From contig JAEWOA010000301.1 in the NCBI GenBank assembly GCA_023461115.1, positions 1 through 11,444 on the forward strand: a DNA stretch of 11,444 bases. The letters run 5' to 3'. Below are positions 1 to 7,900 of the stretch, piece by piece. Every line of letters starts with the position of its first letter. Positions within the stretch are counted from its first letter, which is position 1. The position numbers and the translations under genes are program-made. The DNA comes from Actinomycetes bacterium. Lineage in GTDB: Bacteria > Actinomycetota > Actinomycetes > Actinomycetales > Cellulomonadaceae. The notes beneath the pieces were generated by a model. It searched no databases and was not told where the DNA came from. It saw only the letters and a list, made by a program, of their open reading frames with translations.

Positions 1-216
1 GTGCACGCCGTCGCGGCGCTGTTCGAGCCGCCGGGTCGCGGGGCCAGCGGGGGTGAGCGTGGCCTGCCAGATCGCGCCGTCGGGCGTCGTCGCCCACGCG
101 GGATCGCCGGCGCCCCGCCGCAGCGTCGCGACGATCAGGCGCACGTCGAGCGGGCGCGCGGGCCGGTAGACGCTCGTGACGGGCGGGGCGTCGGTGTCGT
201 CGACGAGGGTCGTCAT
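1..216 (-). CDS. DNA-3-methyladenine glycosylase 2 family protein, N-terminal part (cut by window edge)
   Basis: Only the first 72 codons are in the window; the gene continues beyond position 1. The reading starts MTTLVDDTDAPP and has a YRPARPLDVR segment (residues 17-26), then TLRRGAGDPAW (31-41), DGAIWQA (46-52) and TPAGPATRRLE (55-65). This run of phrases is typical of the N-terminal beta domain of actinobacterial AlkA-like glycosylases, which excise alkylated bases from DNA in base-excision repair. The helix-hairpin-helix and catalytic Asp that define the family lie outside the window, so the assignment rests on the N-terminal pattern alone. The ATG (214-216) overlaps the TGA of the upstream S4 gene (213-215), and there is no good Shine-Dalgarno sequence, so translation is probably coupled to that gene. 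The family call is recognition from memory and could be wrong in detail; that this is a coding start is much surer. Confidence 0.6.
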   Translation of the reverse strand, partial: MTTLVDDTDAPPVTSVYRPARPLDVRLIVATLRRGAGDPAWATTPDGAIWQATLTPAGPATRRLEQRRDGVH

Positions 217-587
217 CCCCGGCCGCGCAGCTTGTCGAGCTGGCGGCGGTCACGCTTGGTCGGGCGGCCCGCGCCGCGGTCGCGCATGGCGGCCACCGCG
301 ACCTGCTCGCGGGGCACGGGCGCCGGTGAGCGGTCGAGGTAGCACGCGACCGCGGCGTCGGCGGACACGCGCTTGACGATGGTGCGCTGCACGATGACGA
401 TCCGCTCGCGCGCGCCCCCGCGCACGTGCACCTCGTCGCCCGGCACGACGATCTGCGCGGGCTTGGCGCGCTCGCCGTTGACGCGCACGTGGCCCGCGCG
501 GCACGCGGCCCCGGCGGCGGACCGGGTGGGGAACAGCCGCACGGCCCAGCACCACGCGTCGACGCGCGCCCGGACGACTTCGCTCAC
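213..587 (-). CDS. S4-domain RNA-binding protein, Hsp15-like
   Basis: A 124-residue protein with an S4 RNA-binding domain near residues 6-60: RVDAWCWAVRLFPTRS (8-23), then AGHVRVNGERAKP (31-43) and VPGDEVHVRGG (48-58). The C-terminus GRPTKRDRRQLDKL (107-120) is the basic tail typical of Hsp15. In E. coli, Hsp15 binds stalled 50S subunits carrying peptidyl-tRNA; the same role here is inferred. The reading frame could start 15 codons further upstream at 632. I prefer the GTG at 585-587, because AAGGTGGG lies just before it and the S4 domain then begins near the N-terminus as in homologues. It overlaps the glycosylase start by 4 bp (ATGA), implying a two-gene transcript. Its own promoter would lie in the divergent gap to the GyrI-like gene, which holds two hairpins. 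It has no obvious link to nitrate respiration. Confidence 0.88.
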   Translation of the reverse strand: MSEVVRARVDAWCWAVRLFPTRSAAGAACRAGHVRVNGERAKPAQIVVPGDEVHVRGGARERIVIVQRTIVKRVSADAAVACYLDRSPAPVPREQVAVAAMRDRGAGRPTKRDRRQLDKLRGRG

Positions 588-628
588 CCGCCCACCTTCG
601 CACACCCGCGAGAGAGAGATTGGCCTGT

Positions 629-650
629 CCACGGTCCCGCCGAACCGTGG
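629..650. repeat. 7-bp perfect inverted repeat in divergent gap
   Basis: CCACGGT (629-635) and ACCGTGG (644-650) are exact reverse complements around an 8-nt loop. The repeat sits about 40 bp upstream of the S4 gene's GTG, so on the minus strand it would be in that gene's leader. It might be a leader hairpin, an operator or chance. No U-run follows on either strand. Confidence 0.5.
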
Positions 651-658
651 GATGCCGC

Positions 659-703
659 GACCCCGAGCGGTCAGCAGGAGGAGGAAGTCTGCCGCTCGGG
701 GTC
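659..703. repeat. 12-bp perfect inverted repeat with C/U-rich loop (minus strand); candidate structured RNA or operator
   Basis: GACCCCGAGCGG (659-670) is repeated exactly in inverse as CCGCTCGGGGTC (692-703), with a 21-nt loop. CAG (672-674) and CTG (689-691) inside the loop can extend the stem past a one-base bulge. Read on the minus strand the remaining loop is pyrimidine-rich and contains CCTCCTCC, complementary to Shine-Dalgarno sequences; read on the plus strand it contains AGGAGGAGG. It lies between the divergent S4 (587) and GyrI-like (864) genes, so it is not placed as an ordinary terminator of either. The repeat is certain. A role as leader structure, small RNA or protein-binding site is inference. 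The rest of the 588-863 gap shows no gene. Confidence 0.6.
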
Positions 704-863
704 ACGGTGTCCTAACGCGCCGGGAGTGCGGCGCTTCCTCGACGGTAGGCGGGCGCCGGGGCTCACCTCGCGGCCAATGGTCCCGTGGGGTGGTGAGGGG
801 GTGTGTTTGGGGTGCCGGTGCGGCAGGATCGGGCGTGCCCACGACGCACGGCGGGAGGCCGAC

Positions 864-1325
864 ATGGACATCGAGCTGGCGCAGGTGCCGGACCTGACTC
901 TCGCGGTGGTCCGCGGGCGCGTGCCCTTCGCGGAGTTGCCCGCGTTCTACGACTCGGCGTACACCGCGGTGGCCGCGGCGCTCGCGGCGGCCGGCTCGCC
1001 GCCCAGCGGCTCCGCGTACGGCTGGTACGCGGCGATGCCGACGAGCGACGTGGACCTGGCGGCGGGCTTCGGCGCCCCGGTCGGCACGCCGCTCGACGAC
1101 GAGCGCGTCGAGCTCCAGACGATCCCGGGCGGCTCGGCGGTCGTCGCGACGTTCGTCGGGCCCTACGACCAGCTCACCGCCGCGTGGCAGCAGGTCGAGT
1201 CGTGGCGCGCGACGACGAACGCGGGCACGCCGCGCGGCGACTTCTACGAGGAGTACGTCACCGAGCCGTCGCCTGACGGCGACCCGTCCCAGAACGTCAC
1301 GCGCCTGGTGCTGCCGGTCGTCTGA
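864..1325 (+). CDS. GyrI-like (effector-binding domain) small-molecule-binding protein
   Basis: A stand-alone 153-residue GyrI-like/AraC effector-binding domain with no DNA-binding region. The family pattern is visible in two halves. The first runs from residue 1 (MDIELAQVPDLTLAVVRGRV, then PAFYDSAY near 26). The second has VELQTIPGGSAVVATFVGPY (82-101), DQLTAAWQQVESW (102-114) and DFYEEYVTEP (126-135), where the conserved acidic residue before the Tyr (E129 or E130) would sit in the ligand pocket. Such proteins bind bulky, often cationic molecules; a few are gyrase inhibitors or hydrolases, and the ligand here cannot be told. The ATG is chosen because GGAGG (854-858) lies 5 nt upstream; the open frame runs further 5' to 426, but no homology-like sequence occurs before the ATG. 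It is convergent with the nitrate operon and separated from it by a strong hairpin. No link to nitrate is evident. Confidence 0.85.
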   Translation: MDIELAQVPDLTLAVVRGRVPFAELPAFYDSAYTAVAAALAAAGSPPSGSAYGWYAAMPTSDVDLAAGFGAPVGTPLDDERVELQTIPGGSAVVATFVGPYDQLTAAWQQVESWRATTNAGTPRGDFYEEYVTEPSPDGDPSQNVTRLVLPVV

Positions 1326-1385
1326 CGCCAGGTCGTCCGGCGGCCGCGGCGTCGTCGTGGAGAGTCTGAACCGGGCCTGACGTGC

Positions 1386-1419
1386 CGGGAGGGCCGAGCC
1401 GACCGGCCCGGCCCTCCCG
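1386..1419. terminator. Bidirectional hairpin terminator between convergent genes
   Basis: CGGGAGGGCCG (1386-1396) pairs perfectly with CGGCCCTCCCG (1409-1419), an 11-bp all but AU-free stem with a 12-nt loop. It lies between the stop of the GyrI-like gene (1325) and the stop of the DUF2249 gene (1430), where both transcripts must end. No U-tract follows on either side, as is common in high-GC actinobacteria. Position and symmetry suggest it serves both strands. Confidence 0.8.
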
Positions 1420-1429
1420 CGACTCGTGC

Positions 1430-1741
1430 TCACGCCTGGCGTGTGAGCCTCACGTGCCACGCCTCGGGCCCGTCGACGAGCACCTCGACCTCGAGCGGCG
1501 CCCGCTCGGCGAGCTGCGCGATCAGCGGCCGCGGCAGGTGCGGCGCGATGATGACGAGCGACTCGCCCGGCTTGATCGCGTCGAACGCGCCGAACACGGT
1601 CGCGTGGCGGATCGCGTGCGGGATGGGGCGGACGTCGAGCACCGGGTCGGCCTCGTCGTGCCCGCCGCACCCGCACGAGTGCGCCTCGGGCTCGGGCGCG
1701 TGTGGCGCGCTGGTCAGGATCTCGACGTGCTCTGCGGTCAT
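1430..1741 (-). CDS. DUF2249 protein with N-terminal Cys/His motif, last gene of the nitrate reductase operon
   Basis: A 103-residue soluble protein. Residues 33-101 match the DUF2249 domain: PVLDVRPIPHAIRHA (33-47), IKPGESLVIIAPHLPRPL (56-73), then EVEVLVDGPEAWHVRL (84-99). The domain is related in fold to the TusA/SirA sulfur-carrier type. A short acidic N-terminal region carries HSCGCGGH (21-28), with Cys23, Cys25 and His21/His28, which with His42 and His46 could bind metal. Function is not established. Recurrent association of this family with nitrate and nitrite reductase genes suggests a role in cofactor or metal handling or NO/redox chemistry (inference). The ATG has a good GAGGAG about 6-7 nt upstream and is 20 bp from the narI stop, so it is cotranscribed with narGHJI. 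A strong terminator hairpin follows. The domain call is firm; the role is open. Confidence 0.88.
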   Translation of the reverse strand: MTAEHVEILTSAPHAPEPEAHSCGCGGHDEADPVLDVRPIPHAIRHATVFGAFDAIKPGESLVIIAPHLPRPLIAQLAERAPLEVEVLVDGPEAWHVRLTRQA

Positions 1742-1761
1742 GGGGTTCTCCTCGGTTGTCT

Positions 1762-2517
1762 CTAGCGGGGCAGGGTGGGGGCGCCGGGGCGCTCGACGCG
1801 CTCCCAGCCGGGCCGCGTGGCCCGGGTGCCCATGCGGTCGTCGCGCGAGCGGTAGACGATGTACGGCCTGGTCAGGTAGCCGAGCGGCGCCGAGAACACG
1901 TGCACCAGGCGCGTGAACGGCCACAGCGCGAACAGCGCGGTCGCGCACAGGATGTGCAGCTGGAACATCAGCGGCACTCCGGCCATGAGCGACGCGTCCG
2001 GCTGGAAGGTCAGCAGCGACCGGATCCAGGGCGACACCGAGCCGCGGTAGTCGTAGGCGTCGCCCAGGAGCTGGAACATCACGGTCGCGGCGGTGCCGAA
2101 CGCGAGCGTCACGCCCAGCACCACGTACATCAGCTTGTCCATGCGCGTGGTCGCCAGGAACACCGGCCCGACCGTGCGTCGTCGGTAGATCAGGATCGCG
2201 AGCCCCGCGAGCGTGAGCGCCGCCGCGAGCGTGCCCGCATAGGTCGCGACCAGGTGGTACGCGTGCTCGCTGACGCCGATCGACTCCAGCCACTCCTTGG
2301 GGATCAGCAGCCCGACGACGTGCCCGCCGATCACCATGAGCATCCCGATGTGGAACATCGGCGAGCCCAGGCGCAGCAGGCGCGACTCGTAGACCTGCGA
2401 CGAGCGCGTCGTCCAGCCGAACCGGTCGTAGCGGTACCGCCACACGTGCCCGACGACGAACACCGCCATCGCGATGTACTGCAGGACAGTCCAGAGCAGC
2501 ACGTCCTTGGTGGTCAT
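1762..2517 (-). CDS. narI: Respiratory nitrate reductase gamma subunit (dihaem cytochrome b, quinol oxidase)
   Basis: A 251-residue integral membrane protein with five predicted helices (about 5-24, 48-72, 86-110, 128-152 and 183-205). It anchors NarGH to the inner face of the membrane, oxidises quinol on the outer side and passes electrons inward through two b haems. The four haem-ligand histidines fall almost exactly where E. coli NarI has them (56, 66, 187, 205): His56 and His66 in PMFHIGMLMVIGGHVVG, His188 in FQLHIL and His206 in RLVHVFSAP. Further conserved runs are VWRYRYDRFGWTTRSS (25-40) and the C-terminal PLGYLTRPYIVYRSR (211-225). The ATG overlaps the TGA of narJ (ATGA, 2514-2517), with GGAGG (2525-2529) 7 nt upstream. 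Length is slightly above the E. coli protein because of a basic cytoplasmic tail. No defect seen. Confidence 0.98.
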   Translation of the reverse strand: MTTKDVLLWTVLQYIAMAVFVVGHVWRYRYDRFGWTTRSSQVYESRLLRLGSPMFHIGMLMVIGGHVVGLLIPKEWLESIGVSEHAYHLVATYAGTLAAALTLAGLAILIYRRRTVGPVFLATTRMDKLMYVVLGVTLAFGTAATVMFQLLGDAYDYRGSVSPWIRSLLTFQPDASLMAGVPLMFQLHILCATALFALWPFTRLVHVFSAPLGYLTRPYIVYRSRDDRMGTRATRPGWERVERPGAPTLPR

Positions 2518-3248
2518 GCCGGCACCTCCGACGGTCGGGTGGTGGGGAAGGGGAGCAGCGGCGCGGACAGCCCGACCATCTCGGCGGGCGGCCCGGCCGC
2601 GACGAGCTCCGCGAACCGCGCCGCGGTCTCGGCGTCCACCGCGGGGAGCGTCAGGCAGACGGCGTCGAGAAGATGCGCGTACGGGCTCGACGCGTGGTGC
2701 AGCGCCGAGCGGAGCACCTCGATGCCCTCGCGGTGGGCGCCCAGCACGGCGGCGGCGACCACGGCCTCGTCGCCCGACGACGTGCGCGCCGAGAGCTCGA
2801 GCACGCTCGGCAGGTAGTCGGGGAGCTCGTCGTCGCGCGGCACGAACCCGCACGCCTTGTATGCCTCGACGAACGTCACCAGCGCCATGCCGCGCCGCCG
2901 CGTGTCCCCGGCCGTGTAGTACGTCAGGTACAGCGCGCACCGGCGCTTGAGGTCGAACGTCGCGACGTAGTGCGCCTGCTGTTCCTCGAGCGGCCAGCGC
3001 ACGGTCGAGTCGAGGAAGTCGTGCAGCGCGTCACGCACCTCGGCAGGCATCCCGTCGGCGACCTCCCGCAGCAGGCCGTACGACGCGCGGAGCTGCGGGC
3101 TCGGGTAGTCGAGCAGGCGGGACGCGGCGAGGTGCGCGAGCGCGCGCTCGTCGGGAGCCACGCGCACGGGCTCGAGGAACGGCAGGTCCGGGGCCTTGCG
3201 CGACGAGCGCCCGAGCAGCGGATTCTCCGACCGGGGCTGGCGGCTCAT
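2514..3248 (-). CDS. narJ: Nitrate reductase molybdenum-cofactor assembly chaperone
   Basis: A 244-residue soluble chaperone of the NarJ/TorD-like all-helical family. It binds the N-terminus of NarG and holds the NarGH complex until Mo-bisMGD and the FS0 cluster are inserted; it is not part of the final enzyme. Family marks are LLDYPSP (45-51), YVATFDLKRRCALYLTYYT (94-112), the following GDTRRRGMAL (114-123) and ELPDYLPSVLEL (141-152). A proline/basic leader of about 25 residues precedes the helical core. The start at 3246-3248 is supported by GGAGG (3256-3260) 7 nt upstream and by its ATGA overlap with the narH stop; its own stop overlaps the narI start in the same way. This suggests coupled translation at a level set by the structural genes. 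No abnormality seen. Confidence 0.96.
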   Translation of the reverse strand: MSRQPRSENPLLGRSSRKAPDLPFLEPVRVAPDERALAHLAASRLLDYPSPQLRASYGLLREVADGMPAEVRDALHDFLDSTVRWPLEEQQAHYVATFDLKRRCALYLTYYTAGDTRRRGMALVTFVEAYKACGFVPRDDELPDYLPSVLELSARTSSGDEAVVAAAVLGAHREGIEVLRSALHHASSPYAHLLDAVCLTLPAVDAETAARFAELVAAGPPAEMVGLSAPLLPFPTTRPSEVPA

Positions 3249-4930
3249 GCGTGCGCCTCCGGTCCGTCGCCGTAGCCGTTCTGGCCGGCCTTGGGCGGGA
3301 ACAGCCCCGGTGGGGCTCCGTTGCCGTCCCAGTTGAGCAGGTTGACGCGGCTCGGGGTGGCCGAGCCCGCGGGAGTGTCGGCGGTCTGGCGGGACTTCAG
3401 CGCGTGGAACGTCTCGACCGCGACGCGCGGCGGGCGTCCCGACGACGAGCCGAACGGGCCCGCTCCACCCATGCCCGGGCCACCCTCGGTGTCGAGCGAG
3501 CACCCCGTCGCGGTCTCCTCCAACGCGCGCGCCGACTCGGCGTGCGCGGCGGGGATGACGTACCGGTCCTCGTACTTGGCGATCGCCAGCAGCCGGTACA
3601 TGGCCTCCAGCTCGCGGCCCGTCATGCCGACCGACGCCGCGATCGCCGGGTCCTGCTCGAGGCCGAGGTTCACGTTGCGCATGTGCGCGCGCATGGCCGC
3701 GAGCCGCGCGAGCGTGTCCTTGACGGGCACGGTGTCACCCGCGGTGAACAGCCCCGCCAGGTACTCGATCGGGATGCGGAGCTGGTCGATGGCCGCGAAC
3801 AGCGTGCGCGCGTCCTCGCCGTCGTTGCCCGAGCCTGTCACCACGTCGACCACCGGCGACAGCGGCGGGATGTACCAGACCATCGGCATGGTCCGGTACT
3901 CGGGGTGTAGCGGGAGCGCCACCTGGTACGTCGAGATCAGCGCCCAGATGGGCGAGCGCTGCGCGGCCGTGATCCAGTCGCGCGGGATGCCCTCGGCCTC
4001 GGCGGCGGCGACCACCTCGGGGTCGTGGGGGTCCAGCAGCACCGAGCGCTGCGCGTCGAGCAGGTCCTGGGGGTCCTCCACCGACGCGGCCTCCAGCACG
4101 CGGTCGGCGTCGTACAGCACGAGCCCGAGGTACCGCAGCCGGCCCACGCACGTCTCCGAGCACACGGTGGGCAACCCGACCTCGAGGCGCGGGTAGCACA
4201 TCGTGCACTTCTCGGCCTTGCCGGTCTTGTGGTTGAAGTAGACCTTCTTGTAAGGGCAGCCCGAGATGCACATGCGCCAGCCGCGGCACTGGTCCTGGTC
4301 CACCAGCACGATGCCGTCCTCGGCCCGCTTGTACATGGCGCCCGACGGGCACGACGCGACGCACGACGGGTTGAGGCAGTGCTCGCAGATGCGCGGCAGG
4401 TAGAACATGAACGCCTGCTCGAACTCCGCGGCCACCTGCTGGCTCATCTGCTTGAGCACCGGGTCGTCGGCCATGGTCTCGCCCGAGCCGCCCAGGTTGT
4501 CGTCCCAGTTGGCCGACCACGAGATCTTCAGGTCGTCGCCCGTGAGCAGGCTCTTGGGCCGCGCGACGGGCGTGTGCTCGCCCTGCGGCGCCGAGAGCAG
4601 CACGTCGTACTCGTACGTCCACGGCTCGTAGTAGTCGTGGATCTCCGGCAGCTTGGGGTTGCTGAAGATGTGCGCGAGCTTGCTGAACCGCCCACCCGAG
4701 CGCAGCTTGAGCCGGCCCTTCTTGTTGCGGACCCAGCCGCCGCCCCAGCGCTCCTGGTCCTCGTACGTGCGCGGGTAGCCGACGCCCGGCCGCGTCTCCA
4801 CGTTGTTGAACCAGACGTACTCGACGCCCGTGCGGTTGGTCCAGGCTTGCTTGCAGGTGACCGAGCACGTGTGGCACCCGATGCACTTGTCGAGGTTCAT
4901 CACCATCGCCATCTGAGCCATGACGCGCAT
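3245..4930 (-). CDS. narH: Respiratory nitrate reductase beta subunit (Fe-S electron-transfer protein)
   Basis: A 561-residue cytoplasmic subunit that carries electrons from NarI haems to NarG. All cluster ligands can be placed. Group I is CIGCHTCSVTC (Cys16, 19, 22, 26, the same positions as E. coli). Group II is CEHCLNPSCVASC (182, 185, 190, 194). Group III is CRGWRMCISGC (215, 221, 225), with Trp218 where a fourth Cys would be, the usual sign of the [3Fe-4S] centre. Group IV is Cys242, 245, 257 and 261. It should thus hold three [4Fe-4S] and one [3Fe-4S] cluster. The protein is about 50 residues longer than the E. coli subunit; most of the extra length is a Gly/Ser/Pro-rich stretch after residue 470, before the RVNLLNWDGNG end motif. 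The ATG at 4928-4930 shares its A with the narG TGA (TGATG). A near-perfect Shine-Dalgarno sits inside the narG 3' end. Confidence 0.98.
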   Translation of the reverse strand: MRVMAQMAMVMNLDKCIGCHTCSVTCKQAWTNRTGVEYVWFNNVETRPGVGYPRTYEDQERWGGGWVRNKKGRLKLRSGGRFSKLAHIFSNPKLPEIHDYYEPWTYEYDVLLSAPQGEHTPVARPKSLLTGDDLKISWSANWDDNLGGSGETMADDPVLKQMSQQVAAEFEQAFMFYLPRICEHCLNPSCVASCPSGAMYKRAEDGIVLVDQDQCRGWRMCISGCPYKKVYFNHKTGKAEKCTMCYPRLEVGLPTVCSETCVGRLRYLGLVLYDADRVLEAASVEDPQDLLDAQRSVLLDPHDPEVVAAAEAEGIPRDWITAAQRSPIWALISTYQVALPLHPEYRTMPMVWYIPPLSPVVDVVTGSGNDGEDARTLFAAIDQLRIPIEYLAGLFTAGDTVPVKDTLARLAAMRAHMRNVNLGLEQDPAIAASVGMTGRELEAMYRLLAIAKYEDRYVIPAAHAESARALEETATGCSLDTEGGPGMGGAGPFGSSSGRPPRVAVETFHALKSRQTADTPAGSATPSRVNLLNWDGNGAPPGLFPPKAGQNGYGDGPEAHA

Positions 4931-7900
4931 CAGTAGGTCACCTCCTGGCTCCGGCGGCGGATAGTGGTCACTTCGTCCCGTTGGTTCCCGGTGGGGCCCA
5001 GGTAGTTGAACGCGAACGAGAGCTGCGCGTAGCCGCCGATCAGGTGCGACGGCTTGAGCAGCACGCGGGTCAGCGAGTTGTGGATGCCACCCCGCATGCC
5101 GCTCGTCTCGGACCGCGGCACATCCACCGTGCGGTCCTTCGCGTGGTACATGTACACGGTCCCGGCGGGCATGCGGTGCGAGACGATCGCGCGCGCGACG
5201 ACCACGCCGTTGCGGTTGTACGCCTCGATCCAGTCGTTGTCCCGCACCCCGATCGCGCCCGCGTCCTGCGGCGACATCCAGATGGTCGGGCCGCCGCGCG
5301 AGAGCGACAGCATGAACAGGTTGTCCTGGTACTCGGAGTGGATGGACCACTTGGAGTGCGGCGTGAGGTAGCGCACCGCGACCTCGGCGTGGCCGTCCGA
5401 CGAGGGCGCCCCCGACGGCGCCGTGGAGCCCACGCGCGCGTCCCCGAACAGCCGGTGCATGTCGAGCGGCGGCCGGTAGACCGGCAGGTTCTCCCCGAGC
5501 TCGGCCATCCAGTCGTGGTCCAGGTAGAAGTGCTGGCGGCCCGTGAGCGTGTGCCACGGCTTGAGGTGCTCGACGTTGATCGCGAACGCCGTGTAGCGCC
5601 GCCCGCCGTGCTCCGACCCCGACCACTCGGGCGACGTGATCACCGGGACCGGCCGCGCCTGCACGTCCGGGAACGTGATCCGCTTGCCCTCGTGGTCGCG
5701 CGCCAGGTGCGCGATCTGCGTGCCGGTCCTGGCCTCGATGCGCTCGAAGCCCTGGACCGCGAGGCGGCCGTTCGTCGTGCCCGACAGCGCGAGGATCGTC
5801 TCGCACACGTGCTGCGCTGTCGCCAGACGAGGCCGCCCCGCGGCCGGTCCGTCCGCGACCACACCGTTGAGGCGGGCCAGCTCGGCCACCTCGACGTCCG
5901 GCGTGAACGCGACTCCCTTGGTGACCATGCCGGCGCTCGCGGTGAGCGGCCCGAGCGCGGTCATGCGGTCCGCGATCGTCGTGTAGTCGCGCTTCACGAC
6001 GACGAGCTTCGGCATGGTCAGCCCCGGCACGGGCGCCACGTCGTCGCGCACCGAGCCGTGCGGCACCGCCAGCTCGTCGGGTGTGTCGTGCAGCAGCGGG
6101 ACGGCGACGAGGTCCTCGCGCTCGCCCAGGTGGCCCTCTGCCACGCGTTGCACGGCCTGCGCGAGCGTGACGTAGATGTCGAAGTCCGTGCGCGTCTGCC
6201 ACGGCGGCGCGATCGCGGGGTTGAACGAGTGCACGTACGGGTGCATGTCCGTGGTGGACAGGTCGTGCTTCTCGTACCAGGTGGCGGCCGGGAGCACGAC
6301 GTCGCTGAACAGCGTGGTCGACGTCATGCGGAAGTCGCTCGTCACCAGCAGGTCGAGCTTGCCGCGCGGCGCCTCGTCGTGCCACGCCATGCTCTGGGGC
6401 CGGCGGCCGGGCTCGGACTCCGGCGCCATCACCGCGGCGTCGGTGCCGAGCAGGTGGCGCAGGAAGTACTCGTTGCCCTTGCCCGACGAGCCCAGCAGGT
6501 TCGCGCGCCAGATGTTGAGCACGCGCGGGAAGTTGGCGGGGTCGTCGGGGTCCTCGCACGCGTACCGCAGGCTGCCCTCCTGCAGTTGCTCGACGACGTA
6601 CGCGGCCGGGTCCTTGCCCGCGGCGCGCGCCTCGTCCACCAGGTCGAGCGGGTTGCGGTCGAAGGTCGGGTAGCTGGGCATCCAGCCGCGTTTGGCGCTC
6701 TCGACGAGGCAGTCGGCGGTCGTCTTGCCCGCGAACTGGCCCGTGGCCAGCGACGACGCGAGCGCGTCCGCCGGCAGGCCGTCGTAGCGCCACTGGTCGG
6801 TGGCCAGGTACCAGAACGCCGTGCCGATCATCTGGCGCGGCGGGCGCACCCAGTCCAGGCCGAACGCGTACTGCGCCCAGCCCGTGACCGGGCGGCACTT
6901 CTCCTGGCCCACGTAGTGCGCCCAGCCGCCGCCGTTGACGCCCTGGCAGCCGGTCATCGTCACGAGCGCCAGGAACGTGCGGTAGATCGTGTCGGAGTGG
7001 AACCAGTGGTTGGTGCCCGCGCCCATGAGGATCATCGAGCGCCCGCCCGACGCCTCGGCGTTGGCCGCGAACTCGCGCCCGATGCGGGCGGCGGCGGCGG
7101 CCGGGACCGACGTGATCTCCTCCTGCCACGCGGGTGTGCCGGGCGTGCTCGGGTCGTCGTAGCCCGCGGGCCACGTGCCGGGCAAGCCATCACGGCCGAC
7201 CCCGTACTGCGCGAGCAGCAGGTCGAACACCGTCGTGACGAGTTGTCCTCCGACGCGGAACGTCGGCACGCCGCGGCGCACCGAGCCCGCGCCGCCGGTG
7301 TGGGCATTCTGGTCGTCGACGCCCTCGTCGGCGGCCGTTCCCGCGACGTCGAAGCGCGGCAGGTCCACCGCGGCGCCGGCGCCGTCGTAGCCCGCCAGGT
7401 CCGCGACCGAGAGGACGGGCGCCACGTCGCCCAGGTCCAGGTTCCAGTTGCCGGCCTCGGCCGGGTCGAACCGGTGGCCCAGCGTGCCGTTCGGCACGTG
7501 CGGCGTGCCGGCCCCGTCGAGCACGACCGTCTTGAACGCGGCGTCGCGCCCGTGGTCCGGCCCGAGCGCGTCGGCCGTCAGGAACTTGCCCGGCACGTAG
7601 GCGTCGCCGCGCTCGTCGAGCGTCACCAGGTGGGGCGCGTCGGTGAACTTGGTGACGTAGTCGACGAACCGCGGCGTGCGCTTCTCGACGAAGAACTCGC
7701 GCAGCACCACGTGGCCCATCGCCATCGCGAGCGCGGCGTCGGTGCCGGGGTGCGGCGCGAGCCACTCGTCGGCGAACTTGGTGTTGTCCGCGTAGTCGGG
7801 GGAGACCGTGACGACCTTCTGGCCGCGGTAGCGCGCCTCGGTCATGAAGTGCGCGTCGGGCGTGCGCGTCACCGGGACGTTGGAGCCCCACATCATCAGG

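Noticed and set aside
659..703. Assignment of the hairpin as the known actinobacterial 6C RNA
   Set aside because: The loop has CCTCCTCC rather than an unbroken run of six or more C, and the neighbouring hairpin loop is not C-rich, so the known motif does not fit.
426..863. Longer GyrI-like protein starting at 426
   Set aside because: The added part is antisense to the S4 gene and crosses the hairpin region. GGAGG 5 nt before the ATG at 864 and the domain beginning there support the short form.
4931..7174. Upstream extension of the narH frame to 7174
   Set aside because: The extra residues are an out-of-frame reading of narG. The TGATG junction, strong Shine-Dalgarno and E. coli-like cysteine positions fix the narH start at 4930.
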